Assembly: GCF_020805785.1 (NCBI RefSeq)
Contig: NZ_JAJGZV010000003.1
Coordinates: 645,730 to 709,729 of the forward strand
Source of the DNA: Flavobacterium chungbukense
GTDB lineage: Bacteria > Bacteroidota > Bacteroidia > Flavobacteriales > Flavobacteriaceae
Direction: 5' to 3'
Length of the DNA stretch: 64,000 bases
Each line of letters starts with the position of its first letter. Positions within the stretch are counted from its first letter, which is position 1. The position numbers and the translations under genes were made by a program. Shown here in pieces: positions 35,513 through 45,710 of this stretch. A model generated the notes under the pieces. That model was not told where the DNA came from. It saw only the letters and a program-made list of their open reading frames with translations, and made no database searches.

Positions 35513-38284
35513 ATGAGAGTCTACTTGCTAATTATGTTGTTGTTCTTCAGCGGAATATCTTTTGCGCAGAATACAATAACAGGTTCGGTTACAGATGGTA
35601 ACAAACAATCTATTCCTGGTGCTAATATTGTTGTTGTTGGCGAAAGTACCGGTGCGTCTACAGATTTTGACGGATCGTTTAAATTATCTACCAATGCAAA
35701 ATTGCCTTTTTCTGTAAAGGTCTCGGCAATCGGTTTTGAATCGAAAACAATTAATGTTACTGCTGCAAATCAAAAATTGAATGTAATTTTAAAAGATGAA
35801 GAAACTAAATTGGATGAAATTGTAGTTTCTGCTTCGAGAACACCTGAAAGAGTTATTGAATCGCCAGTAACTATTGAACGCATGGGACTTCAGGAGATTA
35901 AAAATACTACAGCGGCGACTTTCTATGATGGTTTAGAAAATTTGAAAGAAGTAAATTTTAATACAAGCAGTATTTCTTTTAAATCAATAAATACAAGAGG
36001 TTTTGCTACTGTCGCAAATACTCGTTTCATGCAATTGGTGGACGGAATGGATAATTCATCTCCGGCTTTAAACTTTGTTTTAGGAAATCTTATTGGTGTT
36101 TCGGATATTGATGTTGCTAGTGTAGAGTTACTTCCAGGAGCTTCTTCAGCTCTTTATGGAGCAAATGCTTTCAATGGTATTATGTTTATGACTAGTAAAA
36201 GTCCTTTTACAAATGAAGGAATTAGCGTTTACTACAAATACGGACAAACGAGTCAAAATGCTGCGGGTACAAATGATTATAATGATTTTGGAATTAGAGC
36301 AGCAAAAGCTTTTACTAAACATTTTGCAATGAAAGCGAATTTCACTTACATGGAAGCTAGCGAATGGATTGCGAATGATAAAAGAAGTATGACGGCTGGA
36401 GGAGATAGTCACGCAGTGAATCAAAATTATGACGGATTAAATATTTACGGTGACGAGGTTACAACATTTATTCCGAACGTAGGGCAAGTTAGTAGAACAG
36501 GGTATCGCGAACAAGATTTGACAGATAACAAAGTTCAGAGTATGAAAGCAGATTTTAGTGCGCATATTAAACCTTGGGCAAACGATACAGAATTTATATT
36601 GCAATATAAAATTGGTACAGGAAGTACTATTTATCAGGGTGCAAACAGATATGCTTTGAAAGATTTCTTAATGCAGCAAGGTAAGTTTGAGGTAAAAGGG
36701 AAAAACTTTTTCGGAAGAGTTTATTTTACAAGTGAAGATGCTGGAAATTCTTATGATATGAGGTTTGCGGCATGGAATGTTAACAGAGCAGCAAAATCTG
36801 ATGTAGAGTGGTTTACAAATTATGCAACGGCTTATCAATATGCAGGTGCGGTTATGGGAACAAATGCTAATGAATCTGCGGCTATTGCTAGAAACTTTGC
36901 AGATTATAATGTATTGCCGGCTCAGATATCGTTTATTCCTAAACCAACAGGATCGGCAAGATTTGAACCAGGAAGCCCTCAGTTTAATCAGGCATTGTCA
37001 AGTGTTACTGCAAACCCAGATTTGACTCAAGGAGCGAAGTTTATTGATCATTCTAAATTATATCACTCAGATGTAAATTATAATTTTAGAGATATTATAA
37101 AATGGGCTGAAGTTCAAGTTGGAGGTTCTTGGAGAAAATACGTAATGGATTCTGAAGGAACAATTTTCACGGATTATGATGGTCCAATCGAATACAAAGA
37201 ATATGGTGCTTATGCGCAGCTTCAGAAAAAATTCTTAGATGATAGATTGAAATTTACAGGATCTTTACGTTATGATAAAAGCCAGAATTTTGATGGAAAC
37301 ATTTCACCTAGAGTTTCTTTTGTTTATTCTGCAGGTGCTTCTAAAAATCACAATTTCAGATTGTCTTACCAAACTGGTTTCCGTAATCCAACCACACAGG
37401 ATCAATATATTGGTTTAGATTTAGGGCCTTTTGCATTAATTGGATCAGCGCCAGAAAATTTAGATCGTTTTCAGGAAACTGTAAATGTTAGTGCGGCTGG
37501 ACAGGCTTTAGGGCAGCCAGCAACAGTTAATATGTCAGGGCAAAATGCGTACCGAAATGCTTATACAGTAGCGTCGGTTCAGGCTTTTGCGGCTTCAGCA
37601 AATCCTGGAGATCTTCAAGTAGCTAATATTGGATTGGTAAAACCGGAGCAAGTTCAAGCATTTGAAGCGGGTTATCGCACAGTAGTTCAGAATGATTTAT
37701 CAGTAGATTTAAATGCTTATTATAACATTTATAATGATTTTATGAATACGGCGAGAGTTATCTCTCCTTACTATGGAACAGTTGGAACACCTGAATCTTA
37801 TCAAGCTCTTGCATTTGGAGATAGAAGAGTGTATCAGGTGTATACTAATACAACTGCTCAAATTTCTTCATTTGGTTTTGGGGCTGGTTTGTCTAAGAAA
37901 GTATATAAAGATTTTGAGGTAGGTGTAAACTATAACTATGCACAATTTAATTTCGATCAAGCTGATGATCCTGATTTTGTGGCTGGCTTCAATACTCCAA
38001 AACATAGAATTAAAGCTTCTTTAGGAAATGCAAAAGTGATTAAAAACTTAGGTTTTAATGTAAACGTAAGATGGAATTCAGAATATTTGTGGGAGTCTTC
38101 TTTTGGAGATGGCATGATTCCGGAAAATACTGTTCTTGATGCTCAGATAAATTATGCACTTCCAAAATGGAAATCTGTTATTAAAGTAGGAGCTACCAAT
38201 CTTTTCGGATCAGATTATCTTCAGGTTATTGGAGCGGGTATGATTGGTCAAATGTGGTTTGCTTCTTGGACAATTAATCCATAA
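35513..38284 (+). CDS. TonB-dependent outer-membrane receptor
   Basis: A 923-residue outer-membrane transporter. Signal peptide MRVYLLIMLLFFSGISFAQN is followed by a carboxypeptidase-D regulatory-like domain (residues ~20-105, SIPGANIVVVGESTGASTDF). A plug domain (~115-225) has ESPVTIERMGLQEI and DVASVELLPGASSALYGANA. A large beta-barrel makes up the rest and ends ASWTINP. No SusD partner is present; the gene is instead followed 52 bases later by an SGNH hydrolase lipoprotein. A substrate released by, or bound to, that hydrolase is plausible but unproven. Confidence 0.95.
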   Translation: MRVYLLIMLLFFSGISFAQNTITGSVTDGNKQSIPGANIVVVGESTGASTDFDGSFKLSTNAKLPFSVKVSAIGFESKTINVTAANQKLNVILKDEETKLDEIVVSASRTPERVIESPVTIERMGLQEIKNTTAATFYDGLENLKEVNFNTSSISFKSINTRGFATVANTRFMQLVDGMDNSSPALNFVLGNLIGVSDIDVASVELLPGASSALYGANAFNGIMFMTSKSPFTNEGISVYYKYGQTSQNAAGTNDYNDFGIRAAKAFTKHFAMKANFTYMEASEWIANDKRSMTAGGDSHAVNQNYDGLNIYGDEVTTFIPNVGQVSRTGYREQDLTDNKVQSMKADFSAHIKPWANDTEFILQYKIGTGSTIYQGANRYALKDFLMQQGKFEVKGKNFFGRVYFTSEDAGNSYDMRFAAWNVNRAAKSDVEWFTNYATAYQYAGAVMGTNANESAAIARNFADYNVLPAQISFIPKPTGSARFEPGSPQFNQALSSVTANPDLTQGAKFIDHSKLYHSDVNYNFRDIIKWAEVQVGGSWRKYVMDSEGTIFTDYDGPIEYKEYGAYAQLQKKFLDDRLKFTGSLRYDKSQNFDGNISPRVSFVYSAGASKNHNFRLSYQTGFRNPTTQDQYIGLDLGPFALIGSAPENLDRFQETVNVSAAGQALGQPATVNMSGQNAYRNAYTVASVQAFAASANPGDLQVANIGLVKPEQVQAFEAGYRTVVQNDLSVDLNAYYNIYNDFMNTARVISPYYGTVGTPESYQALAFGDRRVYQVYTNTTAQISSFGFGAGLSKKVYKDFEVGVNYNYAQFNFDQADDPDFVAGFNTPKHRIKASLGNAKVIKNLGFNVNVRWNSEYLWESSFGDGMIPENTVLDAQINYALPKWKSVIKVGATNLFGSDYLQVIGAGMIGQMWFASWTINP

Positions 38285-38336
38285 TGATGATTGATTGAGA
38301 GAGAGAAAGTGGTAATAATTTTAAAAAAGTATTAAG

Positions 38337-39908
38337 ATGAAAAAAAATATAAAATGGTTGTTTTTGGTTTCTTTAACCATTATGGCCTCATGTAATAGTG
38401 ATGATAATGATACGCCAGTTGAAGTGCCAGTTGTTCCTGGTACGGCGGTTTTTACGAAATATATTGCGCTTGGAGATTCTTTTGCGGCAGGATATAGTGA
38501 TAATGCATTGTTTAAAAAAGGACAAGAAAACTCGTATCCAAATATATTATCGCAGCAATTTGCTGCTGCAGGTGGCGGCGCTTTTACACAGCCGCTTATG
38601 AATGATAATATTGGTGGTTTGCTTTTAGGAGGAAATATAATTGCAGGGACGCGTCTTTATTTTGTTGGACAAACTCAGACACCAACAAATGTTATAGGCA
38701 AGCCAACTACAGAAGTTACAGCTCATCTTAGTGGAACATTTGGTAATTTAGGTGTTCCAGGAGCAAAAAGTTTTCATTTATTGGCTGCAAATTATGGTAA
38801 TGTTGCTGGTGTGGCAACAGGTGCGGCTAATCCTTATTTTGCAAGATTTGCAAGTACGGCTTCAACAACTGTTTTGGCTGATGCGGTTGCTCAGAATCCA
38901 ACTTTTTTCTCTTTGTTTATAGGAGGAAATGATGTTTTGGCGTATGCGACTTCTGGAGGAACGGGTAAAGATCAGACAGGAAACCCTAATCCGGCAACTT
39001 ATGGCGGAAATGACATCACGGATCCAACAGTTTTTGCAAGTGTATATACCAATTTGGTTACTGCTTTAACTGCAAAAGGAGCAAAAGGTGTTGTGGCAAA
39101 CTTACCTTATATTACAGCTTTACCTCATTTTACGACTGTTCCTTATAATCCGCTTAGTGCTAAAGTAATCGGAAAAAATAATGAAGCAGTAGGTGTAGCT
39201 ACTATAAAAGCGCTTAATGCACAATTATATGGGCCTTTAAAACAAGCATTAACTGCATTTAATGCAGGGGATAGAATTAATTTGCTTTCTGAGACTGGTG
39301 CAAGTCCATTATTGATAAAAGACGAGAGCTTAGCTAATTTGTCTGCTCAATTAACTGCGGCATTTACGCCTACATTAGGTGCGCAGACTGCGGCTTTCTA
39401 TGGTGCTGTTTTCGGACAGGCAAGACAAAGTAAAGCTACTGATTTAGTAGTGCTAACAGCGAGAGCAGATATTGGTGCTGCACCAACAGCAGCAAATTCT
39501 GGAATTGGAATTGCACCGCCAGCTCCACTAAATGCATTTGGGATATCGTATCCTTTACAAGACAAACACGTGTTGATTCCAACTGAAATTGCAGAAATTA
39601 AAAAAGCTACAGATGCCTATAATGCAACAATTCAAGCGGTAGCTACAGAAAAAGGATTGGCGTTTGTTGATACAAAAGCAACTTTAACACAATTAGCAAG
39701 TGGCGGAATCCGATTTGGGAATTTTACAATGAGTTCTTCTTTTGCAACTGGAGGAGCCTTCTCTCTAGACGGAGTTCATCCAAGTGCCAGAGGATATGGC
39801 TTAATTGCTAATATTTTTATAGATGCCATAAATGCAAAATACACCTCGACATTGAGACATGTTGATTTGGGTATTTATCCAATTCAATATCCAGAGACAC
39901 TTCCTTAA
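38337..39908 (+). CDS. SGNH/GDSL hydrolase lipoprotein
   Basis: A 523-residue surface or periplasmic lipoprotein (lipobox IMASC, cysteine 19). SGNH blocks are in order: IALGDSFAAGYSDN (Ser48, block I), GNLGVPGAKSFHLL (block II Gly), FIGGNDVLAYAT (block III Asn), and FSLDGVHPSARGYG (block V Asp and His, near residue 480). It is larger than usual because of insertions between the blocks. It likely cleaves carboxylic esters. Its position just after the TonB receptor suggests the pair handles one ester-containing nutrient. A terminator follows. Confidence 0.9.
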   Translation: MKKNIKWLFLVSLTIMASCNSDDNDTPVEVPVVPGTAVFTKYIALGDSFAAGYSDNALFKKGQENSYPNILSQQFAAAGGGAFTQPLMNDNIGGLLLGGNIIAGTRLYFVGQTQTPTNVIGKPTTEVTAHLSGTFGNLGVPGAKSFHLLAANYGNVAGVATGAANPYFARFASTASTTVLADAVAQNPTFFSLFIGGNDVLAYATSGGTGKDQTGNPNPATYGGNDITDPTVFASVYTNLVTALTAKGAKGVVANLPYITALPHFTTVPYNPLSAKVIGKNNEAVGVATIKALNAQLYGPLKQALTAFNAGDRINLLSETGASPLLIKDESLANLSAQLTAAFTPTLGAQTAAFYGAVFGQARQSKATDLVVLTARADIGAAPTAANSGIGIAPPAPLNAFGISYPLQDKHVLIPTEIAEIKKATDAYNATIQAVATEKGLAFVDTKATLTQLASGGIRFGNFTMSSSFATGGAFSLDGVHPSARGYGLIANIFIDAINAKYTSTLRHVDLGIYPIQYPETLP

Positions 39909-39930
39909 TGTTTTGAGAAAAGTACAAGAA

Positions 39931-39966
39931 AGCCGCTCATTTTTAGAATGCAGCGGTTTTTTCTTT
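39931..39966 (+). terminator. Terminator after the SGNH hydrolase
   Basis: AGCCGCT and AGCGGTT pair with one G-T wobble, extended by CATT/AATG after a one-base bulge, then TTTTTT. Confidence 0.8.
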
Positions 39967-40050
39967 TAACTAAAAAATGAATGTTTTGGTTGTTTTTTTG
40001 CCAAGTTTTATGAATCAAACAAAATCATGCTATTTTTTATGAAAAAAAAA

Positions 40051-40080
40051 TTGATTTTATATTTTAAAAAATTATCTTTG
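40051..40080 (+). promoter_or_regulatory. Promoter of atpD-atpC, TTG-N19-TATCTTTG
   Basis: TTG at 40051-40053, 19 bases, then TATCTTTG at 40073-40080: an excellent match to the Bacteroidota primary promoter. The start would be near 40087, giving a 5'-UTR of about 55 bases. This fits a strongly expressed ATP synthase operon. Confidence 0.8.
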
Positions 40081-40138
40081 CGCTCTGAAAAAAGAGGTAT
40101 TTTCGATAAACCTAAATAGCTATTTAATAAATACATAA

Positions 40139-41653
<1,515 letters not shown>

Positions 41654-41660
41654 TAATATT

Positions 41661-41726
41661 GGTTGTTAGTTGTTAGTTGTCAGTTGTTAGAAACAACCAT
41701 CAACCATCAACCATCAACTATTAACT
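41661..41726. repeat. Short tandem repeats between atpD and atpC
   Basis: Units of GTTAGTTG (GGTTGTTAGTTGTTAGTTG) are followed by tandem ACCATCA units (AACCATCAACCATCAACC). The two halves can partly pair with each other. The array fills the gap between two cotranscribed genes, so it may tune the beta:epsilon ratio. Confidence 0.6.
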
Positions 41727-41735
41727 AAAAAAAAT

Positions 41736-42017
41736 ATGATTTTAGAAATAGTATCACCAGAGGCAAAATTATTTTCAGGAGAAGTTACTTCGGTTACTTT
41801 GCCAGGAGTTGATGGAAGCTTTCAGATTTTAAATCATCACGCACCAATTGTTTCTATTTTAGAAGAAGGAACAATTAAAATTGCAGCTCCTAGCTTCAAT
41901 TTTTCTAAAGAGGTAGCTGATAAATTCACGAGAGTAAATGACCAAACTTATACTTTAGAGATTAAGTCAGGAACAATCGAGATGAAAGACAATAAGATAA
42001 TTGTATTAGTTGACTAA
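41736..42017 (+). CDS. atpC: ATP synthase F1 subunit epsilon, short form
   Basis: A 93-residue subunit of the F1 rotor. It contains only the N-terminal beta-sandwich (MILEIVSPEAKLFSGEVTSV, LPGVDGSFQILNHHAPIVSIL). The two-helix C-terminal domain found in ~135-residue epsilon subunits is absent. That domain is the one that inhibits ATP hydrolysis in many bacteria. Short epsilons are known in Bacteroidota, so this is probably normal rather than a truncation. A terminator follows. Confidence 0.93.
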   Translation: MILEIVSPEAKLFSGEVTSVTLPGVDGSFQILNHHAPIVSILEEGTIKIAAPSFNFSKEVADKFTRVNDQTYTLEIKSGTIEMKDNKIIVLVD

Positions 42018-42035
42018 GACAATTTAAGAATAATG

Positions 42036-42068
42036 AAAAAGCCAGACAATATTTGTCTGGCTTTTTTT
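42036..42068 (+). terminator. Terminator of atpD-atpC
   Basis: AAAAAGCCAGACAA and TTGTCTGGCTTTTTT form a long stem with a short loop and T-tail. Confidence 0.92.
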
Positions 42069-42149
42069 ATTTTTCTACTTTTGAAGTATTAAAATCTCTT
42101 CATAAAATATTGATAAAGTGACAAAAGCTCAGTAAGCTTTTATCTTTTT

Positions 42150-42172
42150 CGCTTTATTAGTTCAATAAAGCG
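42150..42172 (+). other. Small inverted repeat upstream of the NAD-binding protein gene
   Basis: CGCTTTATT and AATAAAGCG (9 bp) flank a 5-base AGTTC. There is no T-run. It lies 36 bases before the next ATG and could be an operator or a leader hairpin. Confidence 0.35.
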
Positions 42173-42207
42173 TTACTTATTTATGTCAAATTTTATGAAG
42201 AATACTT

Positions 42208-42846
42208 ATGAAAAATATATCAAAAATTGCCGTGCTAGGCGGAGGCGGTAAAACAGGAAATTATCTTGTAAAGCACTTATTAAAAGAAGGATTTCATTTA
42301 AAACTTCTACTGAGAAATCCTGAAAAATTTCATATTGAAAACTCTAATATTGAAATTATTCAAGGTGATGCACTTGATTTTGAATCTATAAAAGCATTGC
42401 TAAAAGATTGTCATGCTGTTTTGAGCACCATTGGCCAAAGAAAAGATGAGCCTTTAGTTGCAAGTCAGGTGACAAAGCAAGTTATGAATGTGATGAATGA
42501 ATATGGGATAGATCGTTATGTCTTAATTGCTGGACTTAATATTGATACTCGATTCGACAAGAAAAGTCCAAAAACGCTTATGGCAACAGATTGGATGAAA
42601 AGTAATTTTCCACTCATTCAGGAAGATCGTCAAAAAGCTTATAAACTTTTGGAAAATAGCAATGTGAATTGGACGCAGATTCGTGTTCCTTTTATTGAGT
42701 TTACAGATAAAAGTTCTGAAATAGTAGTAAATATAGAAGATTGTTTGGGAGATAAAATTACTGCTAAGGACATTTCAAAATTTATGATTAAAGAAATGAT
42801 CGAATCTAAATACAACAGACAATCGCCTTTTATTAGTAATTTATAA
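42208..42846 (+). CDS. NAD(P)H-binding (NmrA/atypical SDR) protein
   Basis: A 212-residue Rossmann-fold protein starting MKNISKIAVLGGGGKTGNYL. The GGGGxTG pattern at residues ~11-17 is that of atypical short-chain dehydrogenases (NAD(P)H-binding, SDR a5 type). IIQGDALDFESIKALLKDCH and AVLSTIGQ are further family segments. The usual catalytic Tyr-x3-Lys is not evident, so it may bind a dinucleotide for sensing or act as an unusual reductase. Transcribed alone. Confidence 0.85.
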   Translation: MKNISKIAVLGGGGKTGNYLVKHLLKEGFHLKLLLRNPEKFHIENSNIEIIQGDALDFESIKALLKDCHAVLSTIGQRKDEPLVASQVTKQVMNVMNEYGIDRYVLIAGLNIDTRFDKKSPKTLMATDWMKSNFPLIQEDRQKAYKLLENSNVNWTQIRVPFIEFTDKSSEIVVNIEDCLGDKITAKDISKFMIKEMIESKYNRQSPFISNL

Positions 42847-42857
42847 AATTAAATTTA

Positions 42858-42890
42858 AAACAGCGGATTGATTAATCCGCTGTTTGTTTT
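42858..42890. terminator. Bidirectional terminator
   Basis: AAACAGCGGATT and AATCCGCTGTTT form a perfect 12-bp stem with a GATT loop, between convergent genes. Confidence 0.85.
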
Positions 42891-42906
42891 CTAAAAATTC
42901 GATTGT

Positions 42907-43119
42907 TTATTCCTCTTCTTTCACAAACTCCATGATATCTCCTGGCTGGCATTCGAGGATTTCGCAAATAAGTTCTAAAGTAGAAAATCGAATAGCTTTG
43001 GCCTTTCCTGTTTTCAGTATCGAAAGATTCGCTGTTGTAATGCCAATTCGCTCTGCTAATTCATTCGAACGCATCTTTCTTTTGGCGAGCATTACATCTA
43101 GATTTACAATGATTGGCAT
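42907..43119 (-). CDS. XRE-family helix-turn-helix regulator (YozG-like)
   Basis: A 70-residue DNA-binding protein. MPIIVNLDVMLAKRKMRSNEL leads into a Cro/C1-type HTH (AERIGITTANLSILKTGKAK, then FSTLELICEILECQPGDIM). The short length and the QPGDI ending are typical of the YozG-like/HTH_26 type. It begins 2 bases after the stop of a DUF2975 membrane gene. This pair recurs in Firmicutes and Bacteroidota, where the small regulator probably works with its membrane partner. Confidence 0.92.
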   Translation of the reverse strand: MPIIVNLDVMLAKRKMRSNELAERIGITTANLSILKTGKAKAIRFSTLELICEILECQPGDIMEFVKEEE

Positions 43120-43121
43120 AA

Positions 43122-43952
43122 TTATATTGTTAAGTCATTTTCGTTCTGAAGATTGTATCCGTGATTTAATAGTTTGCCTAAAACTACTAAACTTAATCCA
43201 AGAAAAAGAGTTTGCAAATTATATTCTAAAACAGGAGTTAGATTCATAAAATTAAATCCCTGAATGTAGATTGAATTGGTATAATGATAGTAATTAATTC
43301 TGGAGAAATACTGCATTATAATATAGCAAAAGATCAGGTTTATAACTGGATAAGCAATAAGCGAATATCCTATTTTTTGAATTCTTTGAGTTAGTGCCAT
43401 ATCAAATGCAAAATTATCTCTTAATTGATTAAATAAACGCATGCATTGATAGCTAACAAATAAAAGTACAATTAAATATAGGTAGTTTTTGAGTATCAAA
43501 ATTGATTTAAAAAAGTAATCTTTAGGATTGATTATAATTTCTAGAGTTGAATCTGTGCCTTGAATATTTAGATTTTTAAATTCTTGTTTTACATCGACAA
43601 AATTTTTATTGTAGATTTCATAAGTATTTATTTGATATGTTTTTTTTAATGTAGTGTCCTTTTTTACTCTATTAAAATGATCATTGATTTTTTTTGTTTC
43701 TGATTTAGAAACAAAACCAGAACCTTTATTTATTTTGCTTTTGTATATAATTAGACTGTCGGGAACGCTTAATTGAATTTGGGTATTTATTTTGTATCCT
43801 TTTGTATGATGAATACTTGAGCTCCAACTTCCTAAAGTACCGCTTGGTATGCATTCAAAAACTAGAATAAATAATAATATAAGCTGTGAAAATCTAAACG
43901 TAAGTCTGGATACAATATAAAGTACGCTAATTATTCTGCTATTGGTTTTCAT
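43122..43952 (-). CDS. DUF2975 membrane protein
   Basis: A 276-residue inner-membrane protein with about four helices: residues ~14-34, ~165-190, ~200-225 and ~245-268. The first helix is followed by a ~130-residue extracytoplasmic region. The three C-terminal helices with LRDNFAFDMALTQRIQKIGY between them are the DUF2975 part; the N-terminal extracytoplasmic insert is longer than in the minimal family. Operon with the XRE regulator suggests a signalling pair. Function otherwise unknown. Confidence 0.85.
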   Translation of the reverse strand: MKTNSRIISVLYIVSRLTFRFSQLILLFILVFECIPSGTLGSWSSSIHHTKGYKINTQIQLSVPDSLIIYKSKINKGSGFVSKSETKKINDHFNRVKKDTTLKKTYQINTYEIYNKNFVDVKQEFKNLNIQGTDSTLEIIINPKDYFFKSILILKNYLYLIVLLFVSYQCMRLFNQLRDNFAFDMALTQRIQKIGYSLIAYPVINLIFCYIIMQYFSRINYYHYTNSIYIQGFNFMNLTPVLEYNLQTLFLGLSLVVLGKLLNHGYNLQNENDLTI

Positions 43953-44092
43953 AAAATTTGATTTTTAGTTCGGTGTAAATATATAAAAATTATTGATAAA
44001 CGATAATAAAATGATATAAAACAATAATTTTTTCTTTTTAGGATTTTTTGATTTTATATTATGAAGAAAATCGTACACTTAGCGAAAGAAAT

Positions 44093-44124
44093 TTGAGGCA
44101 GCAAATTTTTGTTTTCTAACTTTG
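44093..44124 (+). promoter_or_regulatory. Promoter TTG-N21-TAACTTTG, very close to the start codon
   Basis: TTG at 44093-44095 and TAACTTTG at 44117-44124 match consensus at a normal spacing. The -7 box ends only 5 bases before the ATG at 44130, so transcription would begin at or within a base or two of the start codon. This implies a leaderless mRNA unless a downstream start is used. Confidence 0.55.
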
Positions 44125-44129
44125 TTTTT

Positions 44130-45266
44130 ATGGAATTACCTGAACATCTAAACCAAAAAATTGAAAATTATAAACAGAAAGAACTCTTTAGAAAGCTGCC
44201 TGTGTTTAATAATTTGATAGATTTTTCTTCGAATGATTATATCGGATTTTCAAAATCTGAGTCTATATTTAAACATACTCATGCTTATTTGCTTGAAAAT
44301 GAAATCTTGTATAATGGATCAACAGGTTCTAGGTTGATTTCTGGAAATCATTCACTTTATCAGATTACAGAGAATTTTATTGCTGAATTTCATGACTCAG
44401 AAGCGGCGTTAATTTTTAATTCAGGTTACGATGCTAATATTGGTTTTTTTAGTGCTGTACCGCAAGAAAACGACCTTATTTTATATGATGAGTTATGTCA
44501 TGCTTCTATAAAAGATGGGATCTTATTATCTACTGCCAAATCAAAGCCTTTTATTCATAATGATTTTGAAGATTTAGAGCGTCTTATTCTTAAATTCCCA
44601 AATACAACTATTTACGTCGTAACTGAAACCATTTTTTCTATGGATGGAGATAGTCCGAATTTAGAAGAGCTGGTTTTGCTTTCAGAAAAATATAATTGTT
44701 ATTTAATTGTTGATGAGGCACACAGTTTAGGTGTTTTTGGAGATAGAGGCGAGGGTCTTATTCAATATCTGCAATTGCACAATAGAATTTTTGCACGAAT
44801 TGTAACCTTTGGAAAGGGCTTGGGTTGTCAAGGAGCAGCAATTTTAGGATCTAATGGACTTAGAAATTACTTGATCAATTTTGCTCACAGCTTTTTGTAT
44901 ACGACAGCTTTATCTCCTCATTCGGTAGCAACTATTTTGACGGCGTATCGAGAATTAGAAAATGGAATTGAGGCTATTGAAAAACTACGTCAAAACATCA
45001 TCTCTTTTAATCAGCAGAAAAACTTACTGGGTTTAAAGCCTATGTTTGTTCATAGTAAATCTGCCATACATTCTGCTATTGTTCCTGGAAATGAAAATGT
45101 AAAAAAGTTAGCTCAGGAACTTCAAGATAAAGGATTTGATGTGCAGGCAATTCTTTCGCCAAGAGTTCCAGAAGGTCAAGAGCGTTTACGTTTTTGTATT
45201 CACAGTTACAATTCAGAAGAAGAAATTAATCAGGTTTTAGAGTTGGTTCGAGATCTTCTTTTCTAG
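44130..45266 (+). CDS. bioF: 8-amino-7-oxononanoate synthase-type PLP enzyme (BioF-like)
   Basis: A 378-residue alpha-oxoamine synthase that condenses an acyl-thioester with an amino acid; BioF makes the biotin precursor KAPA from pimeloyl thioester and alanine. Motifs are IDFSSNDYIGFSKSE, GSTGSRLISGNHSLY, LIFNSGYDANIGFFSAV, DEAHSLGVFG and VTFGKGLGCQGAAI (PLP lysine). The ATG at 44130 follows a consensus promoter. Other members of this family (Kbl, SPT) look similar, and no other bio gene is adjacent, so bioF is probable rather than certain. Confidence 0.8.
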   Translation: MELPEHLNQKIENYKQKELFRKLPVFNNLIDFSSNDYIGFSKSESIFKHTHAYLLENEILYNGSTGSRLISGNHSLYQITENFIAEFHDSEAALIFNSGYDANIGFFSAVPQENDLILYDELCHASIKDGILLSTAKSKPFIHNDFEDLERLILKFPNTTIYVVTETIFSMDGDSPNLEELVLLSEKYNCYLIVDEAHSLGVFGDRGEGLIQYLQLHNRIFARIVTFGKGLGCQGAAILGSNGLRNYLINFAHSFLYTTALSPHSVATILTAYRELENGIEAIEKLRQNIISFNQQKNLLGLKPMFVHSKSAIHSAIVPGNENVKKLAQELQDKGFDVQAILSPRVPEGQERLRFCIHSYNSEEEINQVLELVRDLLF

Positions 45267-45438
45267 CATTTGATTTGAAGAATTTTAAGCTTTTTACTTC
45301 TGAATTTATATAAAGTTTAATTTTTTTTCTTCTCCCATAGCCTGTATTTACTTACATTTTCAAAAAAGTGTAAAATTTTTTGTAACGTTTTGAATCTTTG
45401 GTCACTTACGAGTCGTAATCAAATAAACCAAAACAATT

Positions 45439-45633
45439 ATGAAAACACAGTCAATATCAATAAGCGAAAAAATTTTCAACTTTTTATTTTTATTTCTAGG
45501 TTCAGCCGGTCTAGGTTATTCATTAGTAAATCACTTCTTTTTAGAAAAGCCAAATAAAGAATTCCTTTTAGTTATGCTTTGTTTGTTTATAGCTTCTGTT
45601 GCTTCTTGGCAGCGAAAAAAATGGAGCAAATAA
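45439..45633 (+). CDS. Small membrane protein, unknown
   Basis: A 64-residue protein with two hydrophobic segments (FNFLFLFLGSAGLGYSLV and FLLVMLCLFIASVASW) and a basic tail (QRKKWSK), which suggests a two-helix inner-membrane hairpin. I recognise no family. It starts after an ATG with an A-rich leader and lies 77 bases before the TraB/GumN gene, in the same direction. It may be the first gene of the ECF-sigma operon. Confidence 0.65.
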   Translation: MKTQSISISEKIFNFLFLFLGSAGLGYSLVNHFFLEKPNKEFLLVMLCLFIASVASWQRKKWSK

Positions 45634-45710
45634 AAAAAGGAGTTTCGGTCATCAATAAAAAATCAATCAAAAAAATCATTAATCAATTATTAACTTAATC
45701 AATCAACAAA

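Noticed and set aside
41661..41726. Possible CRISPR-like array between atpD and atpC
   Set aside because: Units are 7-8 bases with no spacers; simple tandem repeats.
45381..45417. Possible ECF-type promoter (TGTAAC ... CGTA) before the sigma operon
   Set aside because: The two boxes are 27 bases apart, far from the ~16 expected for ECF promoters, so autoregulation through this site is not supported.
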